Position numbers and translations under genes: made by a program. The notes beneath the pieces were generated by a model. That model ran no database searches and was not told the DNA's origin. It saw nothing but the letters and a program-made list of their open reading frames with translations. A DNA stretch of 38,441 nucleotides from DASZXJ01 sp035545895 (GTDB taxonomy: Bacteria > Planctomycetota > Phycisphaerae > Tepidisphaerales > Tepidisphaeraceae): assembly GCA_035545895.1 (NCBI GenBank), contig DASZXJ010000219.1, forward strand, positions 1-38,441, in the 5' to 3' direction. This document shows positions 29,065 through 36,772 of this stretch, in pieces. The stretch's first letter is position 1; each line of letters opens with the position of its first letter.

Positions 29065-30132
29065 ATGGCATCCCTCTTTGATTCGATTCAAATCCGCGGC
29101 GTCACGCTCCGCAACCGCATTGGCGTTTCTCCCATGTGCCAATACAGCTGTGAGGATGGCTTTGCGACCGACTGGCATCTGGTGCACCTGGGTTCACGGG
29201 CGGTGGGTGGAGCGGCGCTCGTCATTGCCGAAGCGACGGCTGTCGAGGCTCGTGGGCGAATTTCGCCGGCCGATCTGGGGATCTGGAAGGACGAACAGAT
29301 CGAGCCGCTGGCGAAGGCCGTGAGATTTATTGCGTCGCAAGGCACGGTGCCGGGCATTCAAATTGCGCATGCAGGTCGAAAGGCATCCACCGCCCGGCCT
29401 TGGGATGGCGGCAAGCCGGTGGATGTCGCACGCGGCGGCTGGCAGCCCATCGCCGCGAGTCCGATTCCATTTGATGCCGGATATCAAATCCCTCGCGAAA
29501 TGTCCTTGATCGATATTGCAGAGGTCAAGCGAGCGTTTGTCGCCGCTGCCACGCGAGCGCACGCGGCAGGATTTCAGTGGCTGGAAATTCACTCGGCCCA
29601 TGGATATCTGCTCCACAGTTTTCTCTCGCCGCTTTCGAACCAGCGCACCGATCAGTACGGCGGATCGTTTGATAACCGCATTCGCTTTCTCATCGAAACG
29701 ATACGCGATATCCGCAAAGTCTGGCCGGAGGATAAACCATTCACCGTCCGGATTTCCTGCACCGATTGGGCAGATCGCGGCTGGGATTTGCAACAATCCA
29801 TCGAACTGGCGCGGCGGCTCAAAGCCGAAGGCGTTGATCTGATCGATTGCAGTTCCGGCGGTGTCGTTCCTTACGCAAAAGTACAGGTCGGCCCGGGATA
29901 TCAAGTTCCCTTCTCCGACGCGATTCGCAATCAAGCACACATTGCCACGGCTGCAGTTGGAATAATTACCGAGCCGCAACAGGCCGACGAGATCATTCGA
30001 TCCGGCAAGGCTGATCTCGTGCTGCTTGCAAGGCAAATGCTTCGCGACCCGTATTGGCCAATCCACGCGGCACATGCTCTGGATGAGCAGAAACGCGCAC
30101 ATGTCCCGCCGCAATATGGGCGGGCGATGTGA
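29065..30132 (+). CDS. NADH:flavin oxidoreductase, old yellow enzyme family (YqjM/NamA-like)
   Basis: A 355-residue TIM-barrel flavoprotein. SPMCQYS carries the Cys (25) typical of YqjM-type enzymes in place of Thr. The active-site block EIHSAHGYLLHSFLSPLSNQ is followed by DQYGGSFDNRIRF, and the FMN phosphate site lies near the end (ADLVLLARQMLRDPYWP). Such enzymes reduce activated C=C bonds of enones or xenobiotics with NAD(P)H. The ATG at 29065 gives a natural MASLFDSI start; the ribosome site is weak. It is convergent with the PL4 gene, with a long palindrome between them. Confidence 0.92.
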   Translation: MASLFDSIQIRGVTLRNRIGVSPMCQYSCEDGFATDWHLVHLGSRAVGGAALVIAEATAVEARGRISPADLGIWKDEQIEPLAKAVRFIASQGTVPGIQIAHAGRKASTARPWDGGKPVDVARGGWQPIAASPIPFDAGYQIPREMSLIDIAEVKRAFVAAATRAHAAGFQWLEIHSAHGYLLHSFLSPLSNQRTDQYGGSFDNRIRFLIETIRDIRKVWPEDKPFTVRISCTDWADRGWDLQQSIELARRLKAEGVDLIDCSSGGVVPYAKVQVGPGYQVPFSDAIRNQAHIATAAVGIITEPQQADEIIRSGKADLVLLARQMLRDPYWPIHAAHALDEQKRAHVPPQYGRAM

Positions 30133-30146
30133 TGTTTCTGGTAATA

Positions 30147-30210
30147 TTTAGCCCCGCTGCTTGCGGCGGCTTTTAGATAGCTCGAACCCGCCGCAAGCGG
30201 CGGGGCTAAA
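30147..30210. repeat. REP-like long palindrome, copy 1
   Basis: Left arm 30147-30169 and right arm 30188-30210 are 23-bp reverse complements with one G-T wobble, around an 18-nt loop. The arms begin TTTAGCCCCGC and end GCGGGGCTAAA. It sits between two convergent genes. No T-run follows on either strand as expected of a terminator, and a close relative occurs at 32807-32870. Confidence 0.85.
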
Positions 30211-30266
30211 AAATATGTTCGCCGTAAATGAACCCATCCTTATCGGCTGTGGTTTATTGGAATCCG

Positions 30267-32532
30267 TCAGTTCGCCGGCGCGGCATCCGGCTTGGCGTTT
30301 TCGTCCAGTTCCAGGCGCAGGTAATCGTAAACCACGCCGGTCGTTACTTCGCCGGCTGGAACAGTCAACGTCATTTCGTTTTCGCCTTGCTTCATGAGCG
30401 AAGCGTCGAACTTTTGCGTGTACTCATACCAGACGCTTTTGTTGGTGTTATATCGCAGCGCGTTGGTGCCGACCGGACGAATCGTGCCCACTTCCTTGCC
30501 ATTCACTCCGACGATTAAACCACTCTGCCCATCAGCGCCCGCCAGCGCCACTCGCAACGCTGCTTCACCCTTGGTCGCCTTGTCCATGTTGAATTTGATG
30601 GTCCAGGTGGTCGCACGGCCGCGGCCATAGTTTTGCCACGGGGTTTTTGATCCACCTTGCGGATATTCTTCCAGAGACTCTGCTTTCACCCAGCCAAATC
30701 GCTGATTGGCGGGATCCTTGGCTTCTGGATTCAGCCACGCCATCGATTCGGCGTGCGGCACCTGCTCAAAGAACCAGTCCTTGTGGTAATCGCTCTTGCC
30801 AACCGTGTATGTGAGATCGTTCGGGAACAGCAGCGCATATCGCAAGCACCAGCCCCAAAGCCAGTAATTCTCGCCATCCCCTTTCAAGAATTTATCCGCG
30901 GCACGCGAGGGATAACCAATTTCCCACACCTGCCTGCCATAGCGAACCGGCTTCCATTCGATCCTGCTGAGGTCGGTGGTCTTGCCCGCTTCGACGGTGA
31001 TGTCAGCCTTCGCAAACTCGCCCAGCACACCTGTCGCAAACGCATGCAGCGTGTATTTGCCCGGGCGGACATTGGCGATGGTGAACTTTCCGTCCGCATC
31101 GCCATCAGTCCAGAACTGATAGAACTTGGCATCGTGGGCCCAGTCCACCATGCCGTTGCCGCCGAAGCCAAAACCAAAGCCTCCTCGGCCAGCCGCTGGT
31201 CTGGTCGCCGGACCGCGTCCACGGGCGAACGCAGCAGCACTTGCCGGGCCCCGCCCAAATCCACCGCCAGCACGAGCGTAATCAGGATGGGCCAGTCCAA
31301 CGGTAAGGCCCGTGAATTTCGTTGAAGCGGCCTGCGGATCGTTCAATACCAGTTGGCCGCTGACCGTGCCCCGCTCATTCTTGTGTGGGTAATCGACGCC
31401 ATTGACCCACTCATAAGGCCACTGCGCTTTTTCCTTATTCGCTTGCGCGAGAGCATCCTGCCACAAAGCAGTGGCGTTTTCCTTCCAGGCTGCTGGCACG
31501 GTCGGATTGCCCGCGGTGGCTTGCAGCGTATCCAAATCCGCCTGCGACGGCGTTTTGAAATCCTTCAACGCATTGCAATAAACAAAGATCGGTCCGATCA
31601 CCTTGGTCCATTCTTCGCCGGCCGCGGCATTGGCGCTGGCGCCGCCGCCGTAATGCGTGCCCCGCCAGTAATCCAGAATGATCGGCACGGGATTGGCGTT
31701 GTCACCATAGTGGCAAACCAGTTCCTGCTTGGATGCGCCGCCGCTCAAATATTCAATGCTCGGATTGATGAACCAGATGCCGACATGATCTTTCGTGCTG
31801 GACCAGCCATAAGCCGGAATCTTGTACTGAATCGCGTTGTAGGTGTATTTGTGCTCGACTGAATTCCTGTAAACGCCCTTGCTCATGATTCGCTGTTCTT
31901 TGGCGTGCACCACGACACCGGTTCCCCAGTCGGTGGGCGCGCATTCGAGCATGTTTCGGTCGGCATCGACAGTCAGCCAGTCATAATTGCGGGCGATATA
32001 GGTGATGAACCGGCTTTCCGGCACGCCGAGCGGGCCATATTCCCTGGGGTGGGAGAATACCGCGTAGGTGTAGACGCCGCTGTCGCCTCGACCCAGTGCC
32101 GTGCGGATTTCCAGATCAAGATTCAGCGTTCCGTCGGGCCCCTGTCCGGGCGAGTTGGAAGACAAGCCAATCTTGCCGCCGGTGATTCCCTTCACGGAGA
32201 CTTCAGCGCGAGCGCCGTTGTTTTTTGGAGGGGTCAATCGTAATGGATTGCGACAATCCGCCGACCTCGTCCGCCTTACTGGGATTTTGTTCCCACGAAC
32301 CGCCGTTGCTCATCGTCTCCACGCCGTGATACATCAATGAGCGAAAATTCCCGCTGGTCTTGTTGATTGTCACTTTGACGATGCCGTTATCCAGCGTCCA
32401 TGAGGGGCCGTTGTCGGTGATCGTCACCGGGGCACTGACCTGCTCCTGCGCCACGGCAGGCGAGCCCTCGGCAGCACGCACAGTTCCGCAAGCCATCCCC
32501 ATACAAAACACCAAAGCAATTGCTTTTTTCAT
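30267..32532 (-). pseudogene. PL4 rhamnogalacturonan lyase split by a frameshift at an A6 run
   Basis: The start at 32532 gives a signal peptide (MKKAIALVFCMGMACGTVRA) and the PL4 N-terminal strand block ITDNGPSWTLDNGIVKVTIN. After SITIDPSK the frame is lost; the other frame resumes KNNGARAEVSVKGITGGKIG and runs to 30267. Six A at about 32222-32227 (one too many, or two too few) explain the shift. The remaining 650 residues are clearly PL4: WTDGDADGKFTIANVRPGKY, LHAFATGVLGEF, WEIGYPSRAADKFLKGD, LTYTVGKSDYHKDWFFEQVP, and a C-terminal carbohydrate-binding sandwich. The enzyme would cleave rhamnogalacturonan-I outside the cytoplasm. A GRGPA-rich loop (about 31150-31265) is inserted before the central domain. 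If the shift is real and uncorrected, the protein is inactive or unexported; slippage or sequencing error could restore it. Confidence 0.82.
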
Positions 32533-32642
32533 CACGAGTCCATGAACAGAAGATTGTCTTTCAGACCATCGATGCTTCAACAACGCATGAGTCGCAAGCA
32601 ACTTGCGGCCCACATTCAATACGCCTGAATAGCTGGGCTGTT

Positions 32643-32891
32643 GGTCAGTTTAAGACACGAGCCAGCCCGAAAATTCTAAATTGAAAAGTAAGTGTTCAGC
32701 CCATTTTGGCTTTTTCTGAGCGTAAGCGTTCGCCAGTTAGTTAACCGAAGAGATTGCAAAGTGCGTGGCAATTTGGGACTGGATCCGTTTACAAGAAGTA
32801 ACGCCATTTAGCCCCGCCGCTCGCGGCGGGTGTCCGCGCCCCAAAACCCGCCGTAAGCGGCGGGGTTAAATGAACCAATCTCAAACTGACC
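32643..32891. mobile_element. Candidate 249-bp inverted-repeat element (MITE-like)
   Basis: GGTCAGTTTAAGA at 32643-32655 and TCTCAAACTGACC at 32879-32891 are inverted repeats with one mismatch in 13. The interior has no gene and contains the second REP-like palindrome. No target-site duplication is evident, so the mobile nature is only a suggestion. Confidence 0.3.
32807..32870. repeat. REP-like long palindrome, copy 2
   Basis: Arms 32807-32830 and 32847-32870 (24 bp each) are reverse complements except at three positions, around a 16-nt loop. The sequence (TTTAGCCCCGCCGC at the left edge) is nearly the same as copy 1 at 30147-30210, so this is a dispersed repeat family. Confidence 0.85.
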
Positions 32892-32914
32892 CCATTACCC
32901 GATTTGGGGCTGCC

Positions 32915-32942
32915 TTGACAGGGGGTGGGTTGGACCTACAAT
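32915..32942 (+). promoter_or_regulatory. Near-consensus sigma70 promoter
   Basis: TTGACA at 32915-32920, a 16-bp spacer, then TACAAT at 32937-32942. It is about 200 bp upstream of tRNA-Gln and may drive the tRNA, an unrecognised leader RNA, or the glmU-rplI cluster. Confidence 0.6.
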
Positions 32943-33101
32943 CCACCTTCGCTACCCCCCTTTTGGGGCATTCGTCGATAGGTTCAGGCCTTGTGGCTTG
33001 GAAAGGTAGACGAACCAGCTCGGAATCGCGGTTTGAATCGAGTTGGGCCTTGCGGGTACGTCGGCCGCGAACGACACGCCAATTTTTGAGAATTCACGTG
33101 T

Positions 33102-33120
33102 CCCACGGCAAAGCCGTGGG
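33102..33120. repeat. Hairpin repeat after a CACGTG word
   Basis: CCCACGGC and GCCGTGGG form an 8-bp stem with an AAA loop, preceded by CACGTGT. It resembles the palindrome at 13676-13702, also entered through CACGTG, in layout though not in stem sequence. Confidence 0.6.
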
Positions 33121-33141
33121 CGTTCAATTGGTTTTCACGAC

Positions 33142-33212
33142 TACCCCGTGGTGTAACGGTAACACATCAGGTTTTGGTCCTGAGATTCCTGGTTCGAATC
33201 CAGGCGGGGTAG
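33142..33212 (+). tRNA. tRNA-Gln (TTG)
   Basis: Acceptor TACCCCG (33142-33148) pairs with CGGGGTA (33205-33211), with discriminator G. The anticodon stem TCAGG/CCTGA encloses TTTTGGT (anticodon TTG). The T arm CCTGG/CCAGG encloses TTCGAAT. CCA is not encoded. It lies just upstream of the inverted repeat before glmU. Confidence 0.95.
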
Positions 33213-33229
33213 CGTTTTCAACAGCGAGC

Positions 33230-33300
33230 AGCAGGCGGCTGGCAGTGGGCAGTATTGATTACTGCATTTGCAGCCTACTGCCCGCTGCCATCTGCCTGCT
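33230..33300 (+). repeat. Inverted repeat of degenerate GGCAGT units ending at the glmU start codon
   Basis: Left arm 33230-33254 and right arm 33276-33300 pair at 22 of 25 positions plus two G-U wobbles, with a 21-nt loop. Units such as GGCAGTGGGCAGTA recur inside. The right arm ends one base before ATG 33301, and no Shine-Dalgarno is visible, so the mRNA leader should fold against the start. Confidence 0.8.
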
Positions 33301-34287
33301 ATGTCCTTGACCTCCATCATTCTCGCGGCCGGCAAGAGCACTCGCATGAAGAGCGCGCTGCCCAAGCCATTGCATGAAATCTGCGGCAAGCCGATGCTGC
33401 ATTTTATTCTTGAAGCCTGCTTTGGCGCCGGCTCGGACCGGGCGATTGTCGTCGTCGGCTATGGCAAGGACGAGGTCATCGGCAGTTTCGGGCACGATCG
33501 TCGCATTGTGTTTGTCGAGCAGACCGAACAGCTTGGTACCGGCCATGCCGTTAGAGTTTGCGAAAGCGAATTGAAAAAACAGGATGGCGATGTGCTGATC
33601 CTCGCCGGCGACGTGCCTCTTACTCGCTCGCAAGTGCTTCAGACTCTATATCAAACGCATCAATCCGAAGACGCCGCCGCCACGATGGCAACTGCGGTGC
33701 TTGACGATCCGACCGGCTATGGACGCGTGACTCGCGACAAGCACGGCAATTTCGTCGATATCGTCGAACAGATCGATTGCTCGCCCGAGCAGCGAGACAT
33801 TAAAGAAGTCTTCCCCAGCTATTACTGCGTCAAGGTTGAAGAGCTTTTATTCGCACTGGCGCAGCTCACAAACGACAACAAAAAAGGCGAGTATTACCTG
33901 ACTGATATATTCGGCATCCTGCGTCGGACTGGCAAAAAGGTTGTGGCGGTGCAAGCGGTGAGCGCGGAAGACGTGCTGGCGCCCAACACCCGTCGGCAAC
34001 TTGCCGAAGCCGATGAAGTCATGCAGCACCGCATTCAGCAGCAGTTTCGTGAAGATGGCGTGACGATCGTCAGCTCGGCGTGCACGTATATCGAAGCTGA
34101 CGCGAATATCGGCCCGGACTCCATTGTCCGGCCTTTTTCATTTATCGGGCGAGATGCCAGCATCGGCGCTGAATGCACGATCGGGCCGTTTGCGGTCGTG
34201 CCGCGCGAAAGTGTTGTACCGGAAGGCGTGACGATTGCCGGCAACGTATCGCCGGAAACCGCGACTCTGATTCAAGGCGGAAACTAG
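33301..34287 (+). CDS. glmU: GlmU-type N-acetylglucosamine-1-phosphate uridylyltransferase, lacking the acetyltransferase domain
   Basis: A 328-residue protein. The nucleotidyltransferase signature ILAAGKSTRMKSALPKPLHE with ICGKPML is at residues 6-32, followed by EQTEQLGTGHAVR and LILAGDVPLTR (metal Asp). After about residue 250 only a few left-handed beta-helix turns remain (EADANIGPDSIVRPFSFIG, DASIGAECTIGPFAVV). Full GlmU is about 450 residues with a C-terminal acetyltransferase; here that part is missing, so the enzyme probably makes only the UDP-GlcNAc bond, and another protein acetylates glucosamine-1-phosphate. Related short forms exist, and a UDP-sugar pyrophosphorylase of other specificity is possible. 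The ATG at 33301 follows the inverted repeat directly. It heads the prs-rplY-pth cluster. Confidence 0.78.
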   Translation: MSLTSIILAAGKSTRMKSALPKPLHEICGKPMLHFILEACFGAGSDRAIVVVGYGKDEVIGSFGHDRRIVFVEQTEQLGTGHAVRVCESELKKQDGDVLILAGDVPLTRSQVLQTLYQTHQSEDAAATMATAVLDDPTGYGRVTRDKHGNFVDIVEQIDCSPEQRDIKEVFPSYYCVKVEELLFALAQLTNDNKKGEYYLTDIFGILRRTGKKVVAVQAVSAEDVLAPNTRRQLAEADEVMQHRIQQQFREDGVTIVSSACTYIEADANIGPDSIVRPFSFIGRDASIGAECTIGPFAVVPRESVVPEGVTIAGNVSPETATLIQGGN

Positions 34288-34299
34288 AAGGATCAGACC

Positions 34300-35343
34300 T
34301 TGGCAACCGAGACAAAAACGAAAGCTCAGACCGTTTCGACCCAGCCATCCCCCGCGGAAATGGCAGCCGCCGATGCCGACCAACTCAAGGTCTTCACCGG
34401 CCGCGCCAACCCGCAACTGGCCCAGAAAGTCTGTGACTATCTGCAACTGCCGCTTGGACGCGGACGCACCGAACTGTTTCCCGACGGTGAACTGATCGTG
34501 CGCGTCGATGAAGACGTGCGCGGCCGCGACTGTTTCGTCATCCAGCCCACCTGCCATCCTGTGAACGCTCACCTGATGGAACTGATGATCTGGATCGACA
34601 CACTCAAGCGAGCCAGCGCGTCACGAGTGACGGCTGTCATCCCGTATTTCGGTTATGCCCGGCAGGATCGTAAAGACGAAGGTCGCACGCCCATCACCGC
34701 CAAGCTGGTGGCCAACTTGCTTGAGCGGGCCGGCGCGGATCGCGTCGTTGCGGTCGATCTGCATGCCGCGCAGGTGCAGGGATTTTTTGACATTCCGGTG
34801 GATCACCTCAATGCCGGGCCGGTGATTACCAAGTGGATCAAGAGCTTGAAGCTGGCCAACCGCGTGTTCGTTTCGCCGGACGTCGGCAACGTCAAACGGG
34901 CGCAGGTATATGCCAACGTGCTGGGCGGCGAGATTTGTATCATCGACAAGCGCCGCCGCAGCGGATCGCATGCTGATGCGGTGCATATCATCGGCGATGT
35001 GGACGGCAAAAATGTCATTATGGTGGATGACATGATCACCACCGCTGGCACGGTGACAGCCGCCGTCGATATTCTTCGCGACCACGGCGCGCAGGACATT
35101 TACATGAGCGCAACCCACGCGGTTTTTGCTCCGCCGGCGCTGGAACGATTGAGTGCATGCAATTTCACCAAACTCGCAGTGACGGACACGATTCCGATCG
35201 GCACGCGCGCCGACCAGATCAAGGATCGCATGGTGGTGCTGAGCGTGGCCGACCTGCTTGGCGAAGCGATTCGGCGCATTCATCACAATGCGTCGGTCAG
35301 CGAACTGTTCAAGAGCGACGTGGGACGGGCGTTAAGCGAGTGA
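34300..35343 (+). CDS. prs: Ribose-phosphate pyrophosphokinase
   Basis: A 347-residue protein making PRPP from ribose-5-phosphate and ATP for nucleotide, His and Trp synthesis. Motifs: FPDGELIVRVDEDVRG, PYFGYARQDRKDEGRTPITA (ATP loop), VDLHAAQVQGFFDIPVDHL (metal/ribose site), and the PRPP loop VIMVDDMITTAGT. The first 28 residues, rich in Thr, Ala, Gln and Pro, are an extension beyond the usual start. TTG at 34300 with AGAAGGATC upstream is the likely start; an internal ATG at 34360 is possible and would remove the extension. It lies 12 bp after glmU, so the genes are co-transcribed. Confidence 0.96.
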   Translation: MATETKTKAQTVSTQPSPAEMAAADADQLKVFTGRANPQLAQKVCDYLQLPLGRGRTELFPDGELIVRVDEDVRGRDCFVIQPTCHPVNAHLMELMIWIDTLKRASASRVTAVIPYFGYARQDRKDEGRTPITAKLVANLLERAGADRVVAVDLHAAQVQGFFDIPVDHLNAGPVITKWIKSLKLANRVFVSPDVGNVKRAQVYANVLGGEICIIDKRRRSGSHADAVHIIGDVDGKNVIMVDDMITTAGTVTAAVDILRDHGAQDIYMSATHAVFAPPALERLSACNFTKLAVTDTIPIGTRADQIKDRMVVLSVADLLGEAIRRIHHNASVSELFKSDVGRALSE

Positions 35344-35391
35344 CTTGGAATTTGAGGATTGAAATTTCAGATTGAGAACGAGGAGATTTTT

Positions 35392-36069
35392 ATGGCTGTG
35401 CAAGCTGCCCAAGTAGCTGTGAAGACGCGAAACGAAAAAGGCGGCCGCGCCAACAAACGCCTGCGTGAAGCAGGCATGTTGCCCGGCGTGGTGTATGGAC
35501 ACAAGGAATCGGTCATTCCGATCACCATGCCGATGCGCGAAGTCGTGCATCACCTGAGCCACGGCGCGCACCTGTTCGATCTGGCTATTGACGGCAAGAG
35601 CGAAAAGGTGCTGGTCAAGGAAGTGCAATATGACCATTTGGGCATTGCCGTGCTTCACGTGGACTTTGCCCGCGTAAGCCTTGACGAAAAGGTCGAAGTC
35701 ACGGTTCCGCTGGAACTCAAGGGCACGCCCAAGGGCGAAGCCGATGGCGCCGTGCTTCAACAATTGATTGCCGAGCTCGAAGTGGAATGTCTCGTCACCG
35801 ACATTCCCGAAGTCATTCGGCACAACGTCAGCGACATGGAGAAGGATTCAGTGCTGGCAATAAAGGACCTGAAATTCCCCGCGGGCGTGCGCTGCCTTCA
35901 GGACGAAAACCTGCTGGTTGCGACGGTTCGCGAGATTCAGGAAGAGGTCGCAGCACCCGAAGCTGCCGAAGCCGGCGCCGCCGAACCGGAAATCATCGGC
36001 AAGGGCAAGGAAGAAGCAGCCGAGGAAGGCGCCGAAAGCGCTGCTGCACCGGCTGCAGAGAAGAAGTAA
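35392..36069 (+). CDS. rplY: 50S ribosomal protein L25, CTC/TL5 type
   Basis: A 225-residue protein. The N-terminal 5S-rRNA-binding L25 domain (about 5-93: RNEKGGRANKRLREAGMLPG, VVYGHKE, VLVKEVQYDHLG) is followed by the TL5 C-terminal domain (about 97-185: EKVEVTVPLELKGTPKGEAD) and an acidic, Ala/Glu-rich tail. This two-domain form is the general-stress/CTC type, not the short E. coli form. The ATG at 35392 has CGAGGAG at proper spacing. The 48-bp gap after prs shows short TTGA-rich degenerate repeats. It is part of the prs-pth cluster. Confidence 0.95.
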   Translation: MAVQAAQVAVKTRNEKGGRANKRLREAGMLPGVVYGHKESVIPITMPMREVVHHLSHGAHLFDLAIDGKSEKVLVKEVQYDHLGIAVLHVDFARVSLDEKVEVTVPLELKGTPKGEADGAVLQQLIAELEVECLVTDIPEVIRHNVSDMEKDSVLAIKDLKFPAGVRCLQDENLLVATVREIQEEVAAPEAAEAGAAEPEIIGKGKEEAAEEGAESAAAPAAEKK

Positions 36070-36073
36070 GACA

Positions 36074-36146
36074 AGTTGTCAGTTACCAGCTGTTAGTTGC
36101 CAGCGACGGCACCGCACTGGCAACTGGCAACTAACAACTGGCAACT
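36074..36146 (+). repeat. Inverted repeat of degenerate AGTTGCC units ending at the pth start codon
   Basis: Left arm 36074-36103 and right arm 36117-36146 (30 bp each) are inverted with 23 of 30 positions matching; the words AGTTGCCAG and CTGGCAACT recur. The right arm ends one base before ATG 36147 and no Shine-Dalgarno is visible, the same layout as before glmU. Confidence 0.75.
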
Positions 36147-36758
36147 ATGAAGCTCGTGGTCGGCCTTGGAAATCCTGGCAGCGAATATGTCGGCACCCGG
36201 CACAATGTGGGCTGGGAAGCGATCGATCGGCTGGCGCAGCGATGGGGCTGGATCAGTCGTTCGGGCGAGTTCGAAAAAGTCGCCCGTTCAAAGTTCGACG
36301 GGCTGGCGATGGATGGCGTGGTTTCGGTACACAGCGGCGGCACTGAAAAAGTGCTTCTGCTCAAGCCGACAACCTATATGAACCTCAGCGGCAGGAGCGT
36401 GCAGGCTGCAATGGGGTTTTATCAGGTGCCGCCGACCGAGGTGATCGTGGTCCTGGATGACCTTGCCTTGCCATGTGGCAAGCTGCGAATTCGTGCGAAT
36501 GGATCGAGCGGCGGGCACAACGGGTTGAAGGACATCGAGCGGATGCTCGGCACCAGCGAATATCCGAGACTGCGGATCGGGATCGACGCCCCGCCACCGC
36601 CGATTGCGGGAAAGGATTATGTGCTCGGACGATTTTCGTCCGAGCAGAGGCAAAAGATCGAACCGGCTCTGGACCGTTCAGCCGCGGCGATCATAACGTG
36701 GATCGAAGAAGGTATTACACCGGCAATGAATCGTTTCAATGCCGACGAATCGGAATAG
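36147..36758 (+). CDS. pth: Peptidyl-tRNA hydrolase
   Basis: A 203-residue enzyme releasing tRNA from prematurely dropped peptidyl-tRNA. GLGNPGSEYVGTRHNVGWEA includes the catalytic His19; LLKPTTYMNLSGRSV and VVLDDLALPCGKLRIR follow, with the catalytic Asp, then GSSGGHNGLKDIERMLGTS. Length is usual for the family. The ATG at 36147 is fixed by the MKLVVGLGNPG start, and no Shine-Dalgarno is seen because the inverted repeat occupies the site. Its stop is 14 bp from rpsF. Confidence 0.96.
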   Translation: MKLVVGLGNPGSEYVGTRHNVGWEAIDRLAQRWGWISRSGEFEKVARSKFDGLAMDGVVSVHSGGTEKVLLLKPTTYMNLSGRSVQAAMGFYQVPPTEVIVVLDDLALPCGKLRIRANGSSGGHNGLKDIERMLGTSEYPRLRIGIDAPPPPIAGKDYVLGRFSSEQRQKIEPALDRSAAAIITWIEEGITPAMNRFNADESE

Positions 36759-36772
36759 AGGAGCCTGAATTT

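Larger units (their letters stand above)
32533..33141. other. 609-bp intergenic region holding repeats, a promoter and a hairpin
   Basis: No supported gene. It contains an inverted repeat pair (32643-32655 and 32879-32891) enclosing a REP-like palindrome (32807-32870), a near-consensus promoter (32915-32942), a stretch of about 140 bp that could be a structured RNA, and a CACGTG-flanked hairpin (33102-33120) before tRNA-Gln. Confidence 0.6.

Noticed and set aside
30147..30210. Bidirectional intrinsic terminator between the flavin oxidoreductase and PL4 genes
   Set aside because: No T-run follows the stem on either strand, and a near copy occurs away from gene ends at 32807, so a dispersed repeat fits better.
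32200..32240. Programmed -1 ribosomal frameshift in the PL4 gene
   Set aside because: AAAAAAC is present but not phased as X-XXY-YYZ in the upstream frame; the needed shift is +1, so indel or slippage is likelier.
32948..33085. Signal recognition particle RNA
   Set aside because: The GGAAGG/AGCAGC apical motif is absent and the pairing pattern differs.
36473..36772. Upstream extension of the S6 reading frame
   Set aside because: It overlaps pth in another frame; S6 similarity and AGAGGAG place the start at 36773.
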